Shown here: piece after piece, positions 23,957 to 34,814 of the stretch | Numbering within the stretch: the stretch's first letter is position 1 | Layout: each line of letters starts with the position of its first letter | Assembly: GCA_036925085.1 (NCBI GenBank) | Contig: JAUPFP010000092.1 | Span: forward strand, 470,815-534,814 | Direction: 5' to 3' | From: Brachycybe producta | Taxonomy: Eukaryota > Arthropoda > Diplopoda > Playtdesmida > Andrognathidae | Length of the DNA: 64,000 nucleotides | Position numbers and translations under genes: made by a program | Notes under the pieces: generated by a model | The model's input: the letters and a program-made list of their open reading frames with translations, nothing else | What the model was told of the DNA's origin: nothing | Database searches by the model: none

Positions 23957-26900
23957 CCCTTTTGATTGTTGTCGGTTGTGCTATTTATCCGAATGGTTGG
24001 CACAGTGCGGAAGTTCGAGAAGCCTGTGGTGGAAGATCTGAGGCCTTTGAACTTGGTGCGATTCTGATTAGTATTTTTTTTTGTTGTCAAATTTATTTTT
24101 CAAAAAGAATAATGTGACAAAAAAGTATCTGCAATATATATATTTTTTTGTATTTCCAGGGACGTGTTCTCTTTCGTGGTCTTTTTATGTTTTGTGTTCA
24201 TCCGTTGTGGCCGTTTTACTCTGTGTCATTTTATCATTCAGTGCGTCCAGAGTGAAATGTGGTTCCTACCGAATATGACAGTTAAATCATGACAAGTACA
24301 AAGCACTCGATTACGCCTCAACCACTTCATATACTCATCGTGATCACTGGAAGTGTAATATTTTATTGTGACACGCCTCTACACCTTTGTAGTATTAGCA
24401 ATACTGTATTATTTACAATTTACTCCAACACCTCGTATTGTTTTCTACTTTTATTATTTTTATATTATATTTTGGGTGTGTCCTTTTTTCTTCTTTCAGC
24501 TATCTGGAATTATACAGGTGATTTTTGGTCTCTTCAACGAACAGTATTGAATCAACTTTTTAGAAACAACTATAAAATGCTTTTTTTAACAGCTGATGTT
24601 CGAACAGTGCCGGATTATCCATTAGGCTAAGTAGGCTGAAGCATATGACCCGGATCTCTTGGTGGGTTCATGCAAAAGTTGAAGAATTTTTTTTTAAAAA
24701 AATGTATAAATTTATCATTATTTATGTAAAAATAGAAAATGTTTGCACTTTGCAATCACATTCATAACGTTCTTTTTTTTTTTAAAAAAAAGACATAATT
24801 CATTACTCATTCAAAATCATATGGGCACATGAACTATTTATTTTTCTGTAAGTTTATTGCGCCTGCGCCGATATTTATTAGAATACTAGTAAATATCATA
24901 TTATGTTATGGGGTTTGAAAAAATATTCAAATTATTGCCATTTTATTGCCTATAAAGCCGGGTCTACACTAGAACAGAACAACGAACCGAACACTGTTCG
25001 CGGACATTTCCATAGAACATGTTCGTTATGGCCAGAGTGTCCAAATTTTACCAGAACATGTTTGCAACGTGTTTCCAGTTGATAACCGCATATTTTTTTC
25101 CATCTAGCTCAGTTGTACTTCAATGTTCGCCCTTCAATGTGGCCCTAATGGATCGGGGCCAAACAAAATTTGTTACCGAGAAATGTTAGGAAAACCGTTC
25201 ACACTGTTCGTTGTTCTGTTCTTCATCTGGACCCTCCCTTAGGTGAACGGGGCCCAAGCACAAAAAAGCTGAAAGGCTCTTGGCTTAATCCGGCACTGTG
25301 TTCGAATGCTGGTTATTCTTCGTTTTTCTGCCCAATTGAAGAAATTAAAATACAGTGCTTTCTGACAGTATCATGAAAAGAAGGAAACAAGGGTTATTTT
25401 TTTAAGCAATTTCTTATTTAAAAAAATAGGTGAATTTCTTCTCGTATTGTCGATCGAATGCTGATGTGTAAATTTAATACAGCATTCACTGTATGCAATA
25501 AGGATGCTTACGAACACAATAAATCTATTTTATGAATATGGAAATTTTAGCAATTTGCGAATGAGAAAAGAAAAAGAAAGAGGCTAGAGAGCCAAGCAAG
25601 ATATTTGGTATAAATGCTAAAATTGAATGCACATTTGGACTCATAACTAAATAGTTTAAATACTAAACTGAGTAGGCAGCTGCAGTGAATGTACTGAATT
25701 AAGAGTAGTTGGTCTGCATGGTGCCTTGAATATTATGTTATTATGAATTGCATATGAATTTGTCTAATTCTTATTATTTTCGAAGGGCGGCGTGGGTTGG
25801 AAATGTAGTATAAATGACTATACTACACAAGGTGCCAGAAACGTCTGAAACCAATGGAAATAAAATTGTTTGACTTGTAATTTTATTCTCATGCCGGATC
25901 TGAAAGTGTGTAGACAGGGTTGCCACTTAACCTGGAAATCTGGAAAACCTGGACCTGTCAGAGAATTAAAAGACTTTCTAAAGAGTTGGGGAATTTCGAA
26001 AAAAAAAACATGTAAAATCTGGAAAAGTCAGAGAATTTATTTTCTGAAATTCCAATTCCAATGTTTCAAAAAACAGCCAAAAGTCAACAATCATTTAAAT
26101 GCTGTAAAAAGTAATAAAAGCGCTTAGGAGGACACAACGGTACCCATAAGTTTGAAAAAAGCAAGCGCAAAGATTCAAGAATTTTTAAAATTCGAACAAA
26201 ATGGGAAAAAATTACATCTTGGATTTTTTTCTCAAAAACGGCCAGAAATCTAAAAAAAAATTCAAATGCACTAAAAAAAGAGCTCAAGAGGGCAAAAATA
26301 GGGTTGCAACTCAATCTGGAAATTGAAAAATTCAGGGAATTTCAGAAATAAAAATCGGGGCAATGCTGATATACTGTAGAGAGGTTCGGGATCAACATGT
26401 TGAGGACCTACAATCATTGGAGTTCACGTGGAAAAAGTACTTAAGCATTCGTAGTGTGTGTGTCCCATTGGTTTCATACTTTTTTGGACATCCTGTAGAA
26501 CGAAATTGTTTTTGAAGTACCATGTACCTTGAAACTTGTAAGTTGAAAAAATATATCAATGTTTTTCAATTCTTAATTATAGTTTTTTTGTCTCGTTTTG
26601 GACCATAAATTTTGAAGAATTACTGCCGTCATGCATAGCCGGCAAAACTTTTTAAAAACTGAATTCTGGTTACATTTTTCATTATTCTTTTAAAGTTAGT
26701 TTTTCTTTTTTTTTACTGTAGAATAATATAATAATTATTTCCATTAATTTTTTTCTACACTTTTTAAACTTTTAGACTGGTTTTCATACGGACCATTTTA
26801 TGTCACCACAAAACGTGGTCGTTTTTAGTAAATCACTGAATCATTTACATGGGAAACATTCACATGAGCCACTGTTTGTTGAACACCACAGTGGCAATGA

Positions 26901-28397
26901 GTCGTCGAGTCCTGCCACAAGTAGCGAACATTGTATGTTTGTCAGTGATGATCAAGGTCATACTAAGTGGTCGACGAAGACAGCAGGACATAATTTAAAT
27001 ATTACTTTTATATGGCTTTATTCATACAAGCTACTGAGTGGTCAGTGTGAAGCAAGCGGCGTCAACCACTTCATAGCACTAATTTGTGGCGACTGAAAGT
27101 GGTCCTCTGTGTCAATACTGGGACATTTTTAATACATGGTAATCATATTTTAATATTATGTACATGCTTCAACTTAAAGCCTAGTAGGCTAGTACAGACC
27201 GGGCAATAATCTTACGAAAACCATTGTTGAGAGCGATGTTTCTTGGCGACTGGAAACATCTTTGCATGTACAAAGAAACCTCGCCCAAGTATCTGGCGGC
27301 TTGGCAGTAAAGAGTGTTGCTTGTTTTTCTGTTTCACACTTCAAATAGAAAACATCACTCAGTCTGGGCTTAGAAGCGAACAAGCGACAAAGGATTTTAT
27401 TCTGAAGGGTTAATGAAAATAGTGAAATTTATTTTCTTTGTGATTTATTATTTCAAGTATAATAAGGTAACAACAGATTCTGAATTCGGTTTGGACGCGC
27501 AACATCACTGGCCAAATGTATTCAGATAAAGTCGCTGTGTCCAATGAAGATGTTGTCAAGTCCCCCGGTCTGTACTAGGCTTAAGAAGAAGCTTTATTTA
27601 CGTCATAGGGATTGACCAAAAATATAAGATTGCGTCGTTTTATCTGATAAAAAAGGTAATATGAAATGAATTCAAGAATTATTTTGTTTAAACTGTTGAA
27701 CACGTTTGATGTATCTGTTTTTTTTTATCAGAATGAATGACACAATCCAAAAATGTTGGTCAATCCCTAATATCTTATAACGCCACATGCTTCTTCTTAG
27801 AATGCAATTTTGGTATGTGTGCATCCACCTAAAGATTTCTCAGCTGTTCATATTAATTCTAACGTTGTAGCTGAAGATAACACATGCCCTTTTATGGACG
27901 AATTTCCCTGTCAAGGGTAGATATATAAGTTCTATTTTTAGGATTTTCTCAATTTTTACACGTTAATTGACGTTTTCACATATTTTTTCAGCAGAAACAC
28001 AACATCATCCTCCATTTATTCATATCTCTTATCTCAAGTGAGGAAATTATCTTCTCGAAGAACATTTCCCCACAGACTTGTTGCTGCCATTGAGGTATAT
28101 GTAATATTCTGCTAAAAAGTGAAACTTTTGCCCACATAAAATATTAATACACATAAATTTACGTGTTATTACTGCAATGAACATATTCTTCCTCAATTGT
28201 GCTAGAGGTACATTATTTTATTAGAATCTTAAGATGATTTACTGATTCATATTTTAACCTTTTAGGTTAAGTTGAGCTTTTAGAAATTTACTATCTAAGT
28301 GACACATGACAGTCATTTTCGCTTTTCTTTTATGGTTTTTTATTTATTCTAGTATGACAACTTGACAGGATATTTTCTTGACGATTCTCCAGGCTAG
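23957..28397 (+). CDS. LHFPL-family tetraspan membrane protein, 3' exons
   Basis: Exons that join in phase: 23957-24055, 24160-24251, 26776-26932, 27844-27916, 27992-28094 and 28353-28397 (TAG). The first two encode the second half of an LHFPL/tetraspan-like domain: LLIVVGCAIYPNGWHSAEVR, a CG pair, FELGTCSLSWSFYV and a last membrane helix with VVAVLLCVILSF. The family signature YP.GW...E(V/I)R..CG and the C-S-L-W-F line before the last helix are what identify it. Family members are four-helix plasma-membrane proteins; some act with hair-cell transduction channels or GABA-A receptors. After the helix this model adds a hydrophilic tail of about 130 residues rich in His, Ser and Asn, ending YDNLTGYFLDDSPG. 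The tail exons are inferred from splice sites and phase agreement only. If the second exon is not spliced at 24,252 it reads on to a TGA at 24,276-24,278, giving a short tail instead. The N-terminal exons (first helices) were not found and may lie far upstream. The 2.5-kb third intron holds several transposons. Confidence 0.7.
24605..25298. mobile_element. hAT element with perfect 8-bp duplication
   Basis: The ends CAGTGCCGGATTA and TAATCCGGCACTG are exact inverted repeats, and TGTTCGAA flanks both sides without a mismatch. This is a textbook hAT-type non-autonomous insertion in an intron of the LHFPL-family gene. A second TIR element is nested inside. Confidence 0.93.
24960..25237. mobile_element. 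TIR element nested in hAT element
   Basis: The left end GGGTCTACACTAGAACAGAA runs into CAACGAACCGAACACTGTTCG. The right end in reverse complement is GGGTCCAGATGAAGAACAGA, then ACAACGAACAGTGTGAACGG. The imperfect arms are about 45 bp. The GAACATGTTC-like words inside are repeated. Confidence 0.75.
25826..26503. mobile_element. Mariner-like element with internal insertion
   Basis: The left end TACACAAGGTGCCAGAAACG continues to CTGAAACCAATGG. The right end in reverse complement is TACAGGATGTCCAAAAAAGT then ATGAAACCAATGGG. TACAGG.TGTCC termini are characteristic of mariner-type elements. Between them sit two direct copies of a block opening AGGGTTGCCACTTAACCTGG (about 25,918) and AGGGTTGCAACTCAATCTGG (about 26,301), evidently another, tandemly arranged insertion. 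It lies in an intron of the LHFPL-family gene. Confidence 0.65.
27173..27585. mobile_element. TIR element with CTTAAGCCTAGTACAGACCG ends
   Basis: The right end in reverse complement reads CTTAAGCCTAGTACAGACCG. The left end is the same with an internal duplication (CTTAAAGCCTAGTA, then GGCTAGTACAGACCGGG). The interior is moderately G+C-rich but has no recognised product. It lies in an intron and abuts a PAL-D hairpin. Confidence 0.72.
27583..27800. repeat. PAL-D hairpin copy 1
   Basis: The left arm has AAGAAGAAGC, ACGTCATAGGGATTGACCAA, AAGATTGCGTCGTTTTATCT and GATAAAAAA. The right arm in reverse complement has AAGAAGAAGCATGTGGCG, ATTAGGGATTGACCAACATT, GGATTGTGTCATTCATTCTG and ATAAAAAA. The GGATTGTGTCATT...TCTGAT motif recurs in the hairpin at 47.05 kb. 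Confidence 0.75.
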
Positions 28398-28637
28398 TTT
28401 TAGTAATCTTTTTTTTTTTTACTAAAGCTTCTTTGTCTCTCTTTCGTCAATTTATTATTTCTCGAGGGCATACATTTACTTTGGATCTATATCATACTTT
28501 GTATTTATTTTCATGTTTACAGTATGTCTTTGTTTCAGTGACTTTATTCGAGAACGATTACTTTTCCTGCAGAAGTAGGAACATTGTCAGAGTGTCTACT
28601 AACAACGGCAGCACTTGAAGAATGCTTGCAACCATTT

Positions 28638-28905
28638 ATGGGGGTTGGTATAAAAGAAGGAATTTCCGTCGACGGAAATTCTGTACCTCTATGGAAGCCT
28701 CATATAACCCACCTACGGAATTCCGTCCCCTAAAAAATACTATTGTAAACTACTTAGAACATTTCGGAATTATTTTTAATTACTAATTCACCTATTCAAT
28801 TCAGTTATGCATCGATTAAAAGCGACGTAAGGCTTTTTAATTAGCTTAAAACTAATTTAAAAGCTACGGAAATTTTTTCCTATACCCCATAGGAGATTCA
28901 ATGTT
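28638..28905. mobile_element. TIR element with TATGGGG ends
   Basis: The left end TATGGGGGTTGGTATAAAAG runs into a GGAATTTCCGT block. The right end in reverse complement reads TATGGGGTATAGGAAAAAAT then TTCCGTAGC. The interior holds the perfect palindrome AATTTCCGTCGACGGAAATT at 28,661-28,680 and further (T)TTCCG(T/A) words. It lies in the 3' flank of the LHFPL-family gene. Confidence 0.65.
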
Positions 28906-29740
28906 AAAACGACGGAATTATTTTTTTCCTATTATAACGTTGCCAATGTTATAAGCTATCTGAAAAAATATCTTATATCTTTTTTCAGAGACTTAAGTTT
29001 CTGAAAAAATATTTTTTTTTTCATACTTTAGTCGGAAACAAATATTTTTTTTTTATTTTTTTTTTCAGACTTAAGTTTCTGAAAAAATTCATAAATTGCC
29101 GCACTTTCTATGATAATACTGACTAGTTAGTATCATAGTACAGACGTTTAGTCTGTCCCCTGAAATTTATTTTTATTTTTATTTTATTAAAAATATTTTT
29201 TCAATATTTTTTTTAGGTGTTTTCGAATAAAGCCATAGTGTTTATTTATGAGTCCTATGTGTTCAAATAGTTGGGAATAATTCATAAATTGTCATCTGTT
29301 GATATTTCTAAGGGATTTAAGAACTTTTATATCTGTGTGCGATTTTTATTTTAAAGTTGTTTGAATATTATTGAATTTGCAGTCAATATAATAAAATATA
29401 AACAAAGAAAATCTTTATAACTTTCAGAATTGTTGAGCATATGAATAGTATTAATTACGAAACTCATATGCTTTTTAGTGATATCATTGTCATTACTTAA
29501 AAATATATTTATACATTTTTTTTGTGAAACTTTTCAACCAATACTGTTATTACTAGAATTAGCAATTGCAGTTGTTGATGTTAAGCCAGTCAATTTTATT
29601 ATAAAAGTAAAAAAAAAACAGCTATTTTTCTACTACCCAATAAATAGCACAAATAAATTTTATATAAAAAACGGTTAAATTTTGTGTTGACATTTTTTTA
29701 TTTTCCTAAAAAAAAAAGTTGCAAAATTTTAAAAACGTAA
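28906..29740. other. Gene-free A+T-rich stretch
   Basis: Poly-T tracts and a thrice-repeated TTCAGA(GA)CTTAAGTTTCTGAAAAAA motif (28,965-29,090) are the only structure. No exon is supported. Confidence 0.55.
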
Positions 29741-29744
29741 GATC

Positions 29745-29830
29745 TCCTTGGCGAGTCCCTGACAACCAGGTTCTCGACAATAGCGGAGTCCGCTGGCTCT
29801 AAACAACTAAGCTATAGAGACAACGCCCAA
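29745..29830 (-). pseudogene. tRNA-like relic, anticodon loop shortened
   Basis: On the minus strand TATAGCTTAGTTGTTTAGAG matches a polymerase III A box and D arm. It is followed by GCGGACTCCGC, which is a five-pair anticodon stem with only one base between the strands instead of a seven-base loop. CCTGGTTGTCAGG could be a decayed T arm. The ends GTCTCTA and AAGGAGAT can pair as an acceptor stem with a wobble. It could be a tRNA pseudogene or the head of a tRNA-derived SINE. It lies about 290 bp from the real tRNA gene, on the same strand. Confidence 0.4.
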
Positions 29831-30109
29831 GGTAGCTAGGAGCTTCAATTCACATTTGAACAGTTACTAAAAAGGTATTTCGACGTATGCAAATGAAAAA
29901 AAAAAACACATTTGAATGGAACATTCGGCTATCATATACAAGTCATACAAAATTGAGTCTTTTTGAAACGAAAAGAGTACAGTAATTTAAAAAATTTATA
30001 CTTTTTAAAAATAAGTTTTCTACTCTAAAATTAGGAGAAAGCCAAATAAAAAGTAGAATTTTTTAGAAGTTTGCCTAAAGAATGTTGACAAAATTTCATT
30101 GAAAATGTT

Positions 30110-30114
30110 AAAAA
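30110..30114 (-). terminator. Pol III terminator of tRNA-Val
   Basis: Five T residues on the minus strand lie six bases past the tRNA 3' end, the expected polymerase III stop. Confidence 0.7.
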
Positions 30115-30120
30115 CGTATT

Positions 30121-30192
30121 GTTTCCGCCCGGTATCGAACCGGGGACCTTCCGCGTGTTAGGCGGATGTGATAACCACTACACCACGGAAAC
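30121..30192 (-). tRNA. tRNA-Val (anticodon AAC)
   Basis: The 72-nt minus-strand sequence folds into a full cloverleaf. The acceptor GTTTCCG/CGGAAAC pairs over 7 bp, the D arm contains the A-box TGGTGTAGTGG, the anticodon stem TCCGC/GCGGA encloses the loop CTAACAC with anticodon AAC, and the T arm CCCGG/CCGGG encloses TTCGATA (B box). There is no intron. It closely resembles animal tRNA-Val(AAC). It is divergently placed about 235 bp from the start codon of the mTERF-like gene. Confidence 0.98.
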
Positions 30193-30426
30193 AATTGATA
30201 AACATTTTTCTTATTTAACTAAACCAATACAACAAAATGATTTTAACGCCATCTAGTGGTTACTGTTTATATCATTTTATAAACAAATATGGCCGCGCCC
30301 ATCAATTTTTATGTATTCTGCTTTTTTTTTTAGCGTGTTTTCGTCATTATTTTTGCTGTTTATGTTTCTGTTATTTCAATGATAATAAGAACAAAGTTTT
30401 ATATTTCGTGTACTAACATTAGAGCG

Positions 30427-33302
30427 ATGATTTCTGTTGTTTTAAGTCGTCGAGTTCACTACGAACATGATTCTGTGACTAGTCATAACTTGTACAAGTA
30501 TTTGGCGAATATAATGGGTTCGTATATCTCAATTTTTGTTACTTAACGAGGTTCTATTTGGTTTGGATCTTTCTGTTTTGTTTTTATAGGAATATACGTT
30601 AGTACAGCTAAACGAAAACTCTTTCTTAACGTTGAATTGACGTCGAAACCTTTGTTGGAAATTGTCGAAACTTATAAAACACTAGAAAAACTGAACTTTG
30701 ACAAGACGCTTATTGCTGAAAACATATCTGTTCTCGCGCTTTCTTCAAAAGAAGTCAAACAAAGGCACAGGAGCTTAAAAGAGCTCGGATTGAAGGAATT
30801 CCAAGTTCCAGAAGTTTTAAGGTACAAAAGTTTCAAAGAGATATACTAATTTAGCGGAAATGTAAGTTACACAACTAATTTACTGAATTATTATGTGCAG
30901 CGTATGATCCTCTTCAGAATATGGTCTTTGTGAATGCACACACTGTTTCATATGGTTCTGTCGTGCCTGGTAACAATGCGGGAGGCATTTTTTCTGTTAG
31001 GGTGTTCAGAACTTGCGTTGTGCTTTCTGGATGTTGTCTGTCGTCTCAGGAGGAAGTTCTGAAGACCCAAACAAAAAAAGGCTTTCACAATTGTTACCGG
31101 GGATAGCAGAGTCGTTGGGAACGTTGTGTTCATTCGCAAGGAGCATACTTTGAAGGAGATCACATTACACTGTGGATAAGTTCAATAAGAAATGTTAAAA
31201 TTAAACGATTCTCATTACATTCTGAGAAAAGCCTCGTATATACAGTATGCGGTGAGGAAAAATGTGCCAGTGACTGAACATCACCCTCAGAAGACAAGGC
31301 AATATTGCTTTGCGTCTGTCTTCAGACTAGTAGACTTCTTCTGGAGATTCAAAAATGTTGCTAAAGCTAAGCGTAACTATAGTAAGTCTATGGAGAGTTT
31401 TTAAGTTTAGCGTTGTTTAAGTTTTTCTTTGGCTTATGTAACGTTTTAGAATATATCTTTTTAGGTTTAATGTATAGCTTTTTTGCGTTTTTGGCCTTGG
31501 AGGGTATCGGCTCCTAATTGAAAGAATACCCGCAGTTTCTTACAATTATAGATTTTGTGGAGTTTTTTTTGTAGATTGTTTAGTTGTTCTACTGAATTTC
31601 TGCACATTTATTTTGTTTTGCTTAATTTTTAAATATTTTTTTTACAGATTTTCTGATATTGTGTCTCAGTCGAAGAAATCATTGGTTTCGGCCGGGTTTA
31701 TATCGTCTAACAGTTTTGATCTGCGAAGCGTCGATGTTAAAAAGTCTCCTGACAGACTCGAAGAAACCGTTTCGATTATGGAGATTCCAAGCGATGATTC
31801 CTTGCCTTTGCAGATTGTTCGTTGTAGAATATTGGCCGAAACAATCGGTCGGAAGCTGAAGTTTGACAGGGAGATCACCGATCGATTGCTTGAGTCTTGC
31901 ATTCCGTTAACATTGAGTTCTTTGAGTTTCGTTGCCGAAACTTTAGACATTTTGACGAAAGATTTCAAGTTGAATCAACAGGTATTTGTCCAATATATTT
32001 CGTTCGTTTTCTTTGTTCGTACTGTTTCATTTTTCGTATTTATGAGTTTGTTGAACTTAAAAAGTGGAAAAGTCAAATAATTATTGCGGTTATGCTGATT
32101 TGAAAGTGTAAACGCCTCTCGAACTTTGATTATTCTGTCTTTTCAGATGCAAATTGAAGAGAAACTTAAATGTGTTTTAAAAACTAGAAAGGTAGCCCAA
32201 TTAAAATAAGTATTAAGTGACTGAGCTACCCTTCTAGTTTCTAAAACACTAAGATAATCGTGAGTTCGAAAATCAACTTTTCATAAACCATCTTAATTTA
32301 TAAATTTTAAATTAAAGTATTGATTGGTTTATTTTAAAATTATCTTTTTAAAAAAATTCTTGATTTGAATAGAAAAAAAGCAATCGAACTTAAATTACAT
32401 AAATTAGATTATTTATTTATATTATTGCTCAGATCAGATGTTCCCCGATTCTATTGAGCGTTCCACCGGAAGACATCGAAAATATTGTAAGCATCTGTTC
32501 CCAGTTTGATTTGAACGTTCGACTCATGGTTGTAATGCGCCCTCGTTTACTTTGCACGACTCCTAACTTGTTCAAATTGATCTGTCATCATATGTACGAG
32601 TACGGAGTTCCGATGGAGAATGTCGAGCGATTTCCTGCTATCTTTGATTATTCTCCGGACTTTATTTTGCGCGGACTCAGATTGCTTAGTGTTTGGCCCG
32701 ATTTCAAGTCTGTTAGATCCACTTTGAACCTTTTTCAACTGTTAGCCGTTTCTAGGCAAGCAGATCAACGACTCGCTTATCTGAAACGTGATTCCATCGT
32801 AAATTGTTCTCTTAAATATTTGATAACGAAAGACGTGTTGTTCAAAGAACTTCTCGTTAATGCGGTACGAGAAGAAAGTGTCGGTTACGAGGAAATACTT
32901 TCGTACGTGGCCGACAGACTCGAATGTTCGTACGAAGATGTGTCGGAGAACTTCGATCTCGATTCGAACTCGGGTTCATTATCGATAACTGTGGCGCGTA
33001 ACACCTTAACTTATCTTATGAGACAAGATTTTACAAAAACTATGATTCTTAAAGGAATACCTCTGTTGTTGTATCAATGGCAAATCGTAGATGAAGTGTT
33101 AAAGGATTTGCCGAGTTCCGAATTGGCTCAGCCATATTCGGAGTGGAAACAAAACGATAACATTTTGCATTTGGTTTTGTATATTATAAGACGGAACAAA
33201 GTATGTGAGGGGGAGTGGGTTCATCCACAGATCGAAGTGAGAGACGATCTGGAGAGTACGGAATTTATTGCAAATCAGGAAATACGAAATGATTGCAGTT
33301 GA
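30427..33302 (+). CDS. mTERF-like mitochondrial protein
   Basis: Four exons join in phase: 30427-30517, 30590-30821, 31648-31981 and 32433-33302, giving 508 residues. The protein has a basic start (SRRVHYE..) suited to mitochondrial import. It continues with repeated helical units of the type known from mTERF proteins, for example ENISVLALSSKEVKQRHRSL, FPAIFDYSPDFILRGLRLLS and VSENFDLDSNSGSLSITVAR. The C-terminal part, ILKGIPLLLYQWQIVDEVLK then WKQNDNILHLVLYIIRR, resembles my recollection of the mTERF5 branch known from insects, but this is not decisive. mTERF proteins bind mitochondrial DNA or RNA through a superhelix of such repeats and influence transcription, replication or ribosome assembly. 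The second intron (about 830 bp) includes an unexplained G+C-richer segment. The third holds a PAL-A copy. Read-through of exon 2 would end at 30,849, so that donor site matters. Family identity is moderately sure, subfamily is a guess. Confidence 0.65.
30900..31410 (+). other. Unexplained less A+T-rich segment in mTERF intron
   Basis: Within intron 2, open frames code segments such as MVFVNAHTVSYGSVVPGNNA and, in another frame, FTIVTGDSRVVGNVVFIRKE. They are interrupted by stops and frame changes. Base composition is nearer to that of exons than introns. It may be a decayed coding sequence or transposon fragment. I do not recognise it and it is not needed for a continuous mTERF frame. Confidence 0.35.
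32108..32275. repeat. PAL-A foldback copy 3 (compact)
   Basis: GTGTAAACGCCTCTCGAACT opens the copy, then GAAACTTAAATGTGTTTTAA and AACTAGAAAGGTAGC. The right arm GAGCTACCCTTCTAGTTTCT plus AAAACACT follows after a loop of about 30 bp. The central third present in other copies is missing. It is in mTERF intron 3. Confidence 0.85.
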
Positions 33303-33371
33303 AGTAAAAAAGTGCCTCAGTTAATTTGTTGCTGGATTTCGACTTCTTTGTGTTTCTACTTTATTTATTTA

Positions 33372-34142
33372 GGAGGTTAGATCACAAAATTACTTTGAAA
33401 AATCTCCGCAAAGAGCGCTAGCATCGTTTTTCTATTGAGCCCATAGACCCAATGTTAAAGAAAAATCTATAATGATTTTTAAAATACACAGTCGCAGCAA
33501 TATGTTTATTTTGCATATTTAAAGTTGTCCAATATTAAGTTCTCAAATTACAATGTGCACCTTAAATATATGCTGACCAAGTGATAGAATGACAAAAAAT
33601 TGGAAAGTGCGGTTCTATTTTTAAAAACTATTTCAAAATCGTGAATTTCTAATTCTTATGTTAAACTCCATTGAGGTACGCCCAAATAAGAAAAAATATC
33701 CATTAAAAGGCTCGTAAAAATGATTAAAAATAATTTTAAAAATCTAGAAAAAATTCACGACGTGCGCCAATGTGTCGGCTTCACTGTGGTTTAATTGTGG
33801 TTTTTTAAAATTATTTTTTAGATATTTTTATGAACAGTTTAATGGATGTTTCCCCTTATTTGGGCGGCTCAATGGAGTTTTTAACATAAGAGTTAGAAAT
33901 TCGCGATTTCTGAAATATTTTTTTTGAAAATATAACTGCACTTACCATTTTTTTGACATTCTATCACTAGATGAACATATATTTAAAGTGCACATTGCAC
34001 TGTGAACCATCAAAATTGGACAACTTTAAATATGAAAAATAACATTTTTTCTTTATCATTGGGTCTATGGGCTCAATAGAAAAAACGACATTAGTGCTCT
34101 TTGCGGATATTTTTCGAAGTAATTTTGCGATGTAGCCTCTTA
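33372..34142. repeat. PAL-B foldback copy 1
   Basis: Starts AGGTTAGATCACAAAATTAC and ends in the inverted form GTAATTTTGCGATGTAGCCT. The pairing runs through TCTATTGAGCCCATAGACCC, TTTAAAGTTGTCCAATATTA, ATGTGCACCTTAAATATATG, GTGATAGAATGACAAAAAAT and TCTTATGTTAAACTCCATTG to a centre near 33,760. Arms are about 350 bp. It lies downstream of the mTERF-like gene. No protein frame is present. Confidence 0.9.
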
Positions 34143-34800
34143 AAAAAATAGGTGAAATTGTGCAAATTTCCGAAAAGTGTACAATTTGTGCGTTTAATAC
34201 TTTTTTGTTATTATTAAACTGATTAGTTCGTAAATTTTGAAATATTCAAAAGTTAAAAAAAACATTGGAAAGAAAACCCCAGTTTTTGCTTTTTTTTACA
34301 AAAACAACCAAAACTGAAACTGCTATTAAATGTTATGAAAAGTTTTAATAAAAACTTAAAAGTCTTGATATTTCACAATCAAAGCATATCAAATAAGTAA
34401 TTATTTGATACAACTTCCATTATTTTGTGTAAACAACCGCCATGTGCTGTGTGTGATTTTGGCCAATTTATGCAAATTAAATTAAGCATTGGCCATGTGC
34501 TTGTTTTAAGTTTTTTTTTAAAGAAAATTGTGTTTATTTTGTTGAAGAGACAAAAAGCAAGGAATTTATCATTCGTCTCTGTAATATTGAACCAGATACA
34601 GTTTAAATTGAGATTTCTTTGGTTTGAAAACTTCACTGAATGGTAACTAATGAAATTGTATTCACAACTTTTTTTGGAACAATCATAGTATCTACTCTTG
34701 TTAATTCAACGTGGCTGAATAGGTATTTATTTTGTTTTTTTCCCCTCTAGATGGAGTGTATTCCTATTTTTCAAGCGAACATTTTTTAGGAGGAACATTA
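34143..34800. other. Intergenic sequence, no gene seen
   Basis: A+T-rich spacer between the mTERF-like and polycystin genes. Opposite open frames near 34.4-34.6 kb mirror each other and show no recognisable product. Confidence 0.5.
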
Positions 34801-34814
34801 CAAATAAATTTAAA

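Noticed and set aside
28536..28735. Open frame encoding TFPAEVGTLSECLLTTAALE and on
   Set aside because: It runs into the TIR element at 28,638, lies after the inferred stop of the LHFPL-family gene and shows no recognised domain.
32454..32738. Opposite-strand frame within the mTERF exon
   Set aside because: It is a shadow of the coding exon; the plus strand has the longer, domain-bearing frame.
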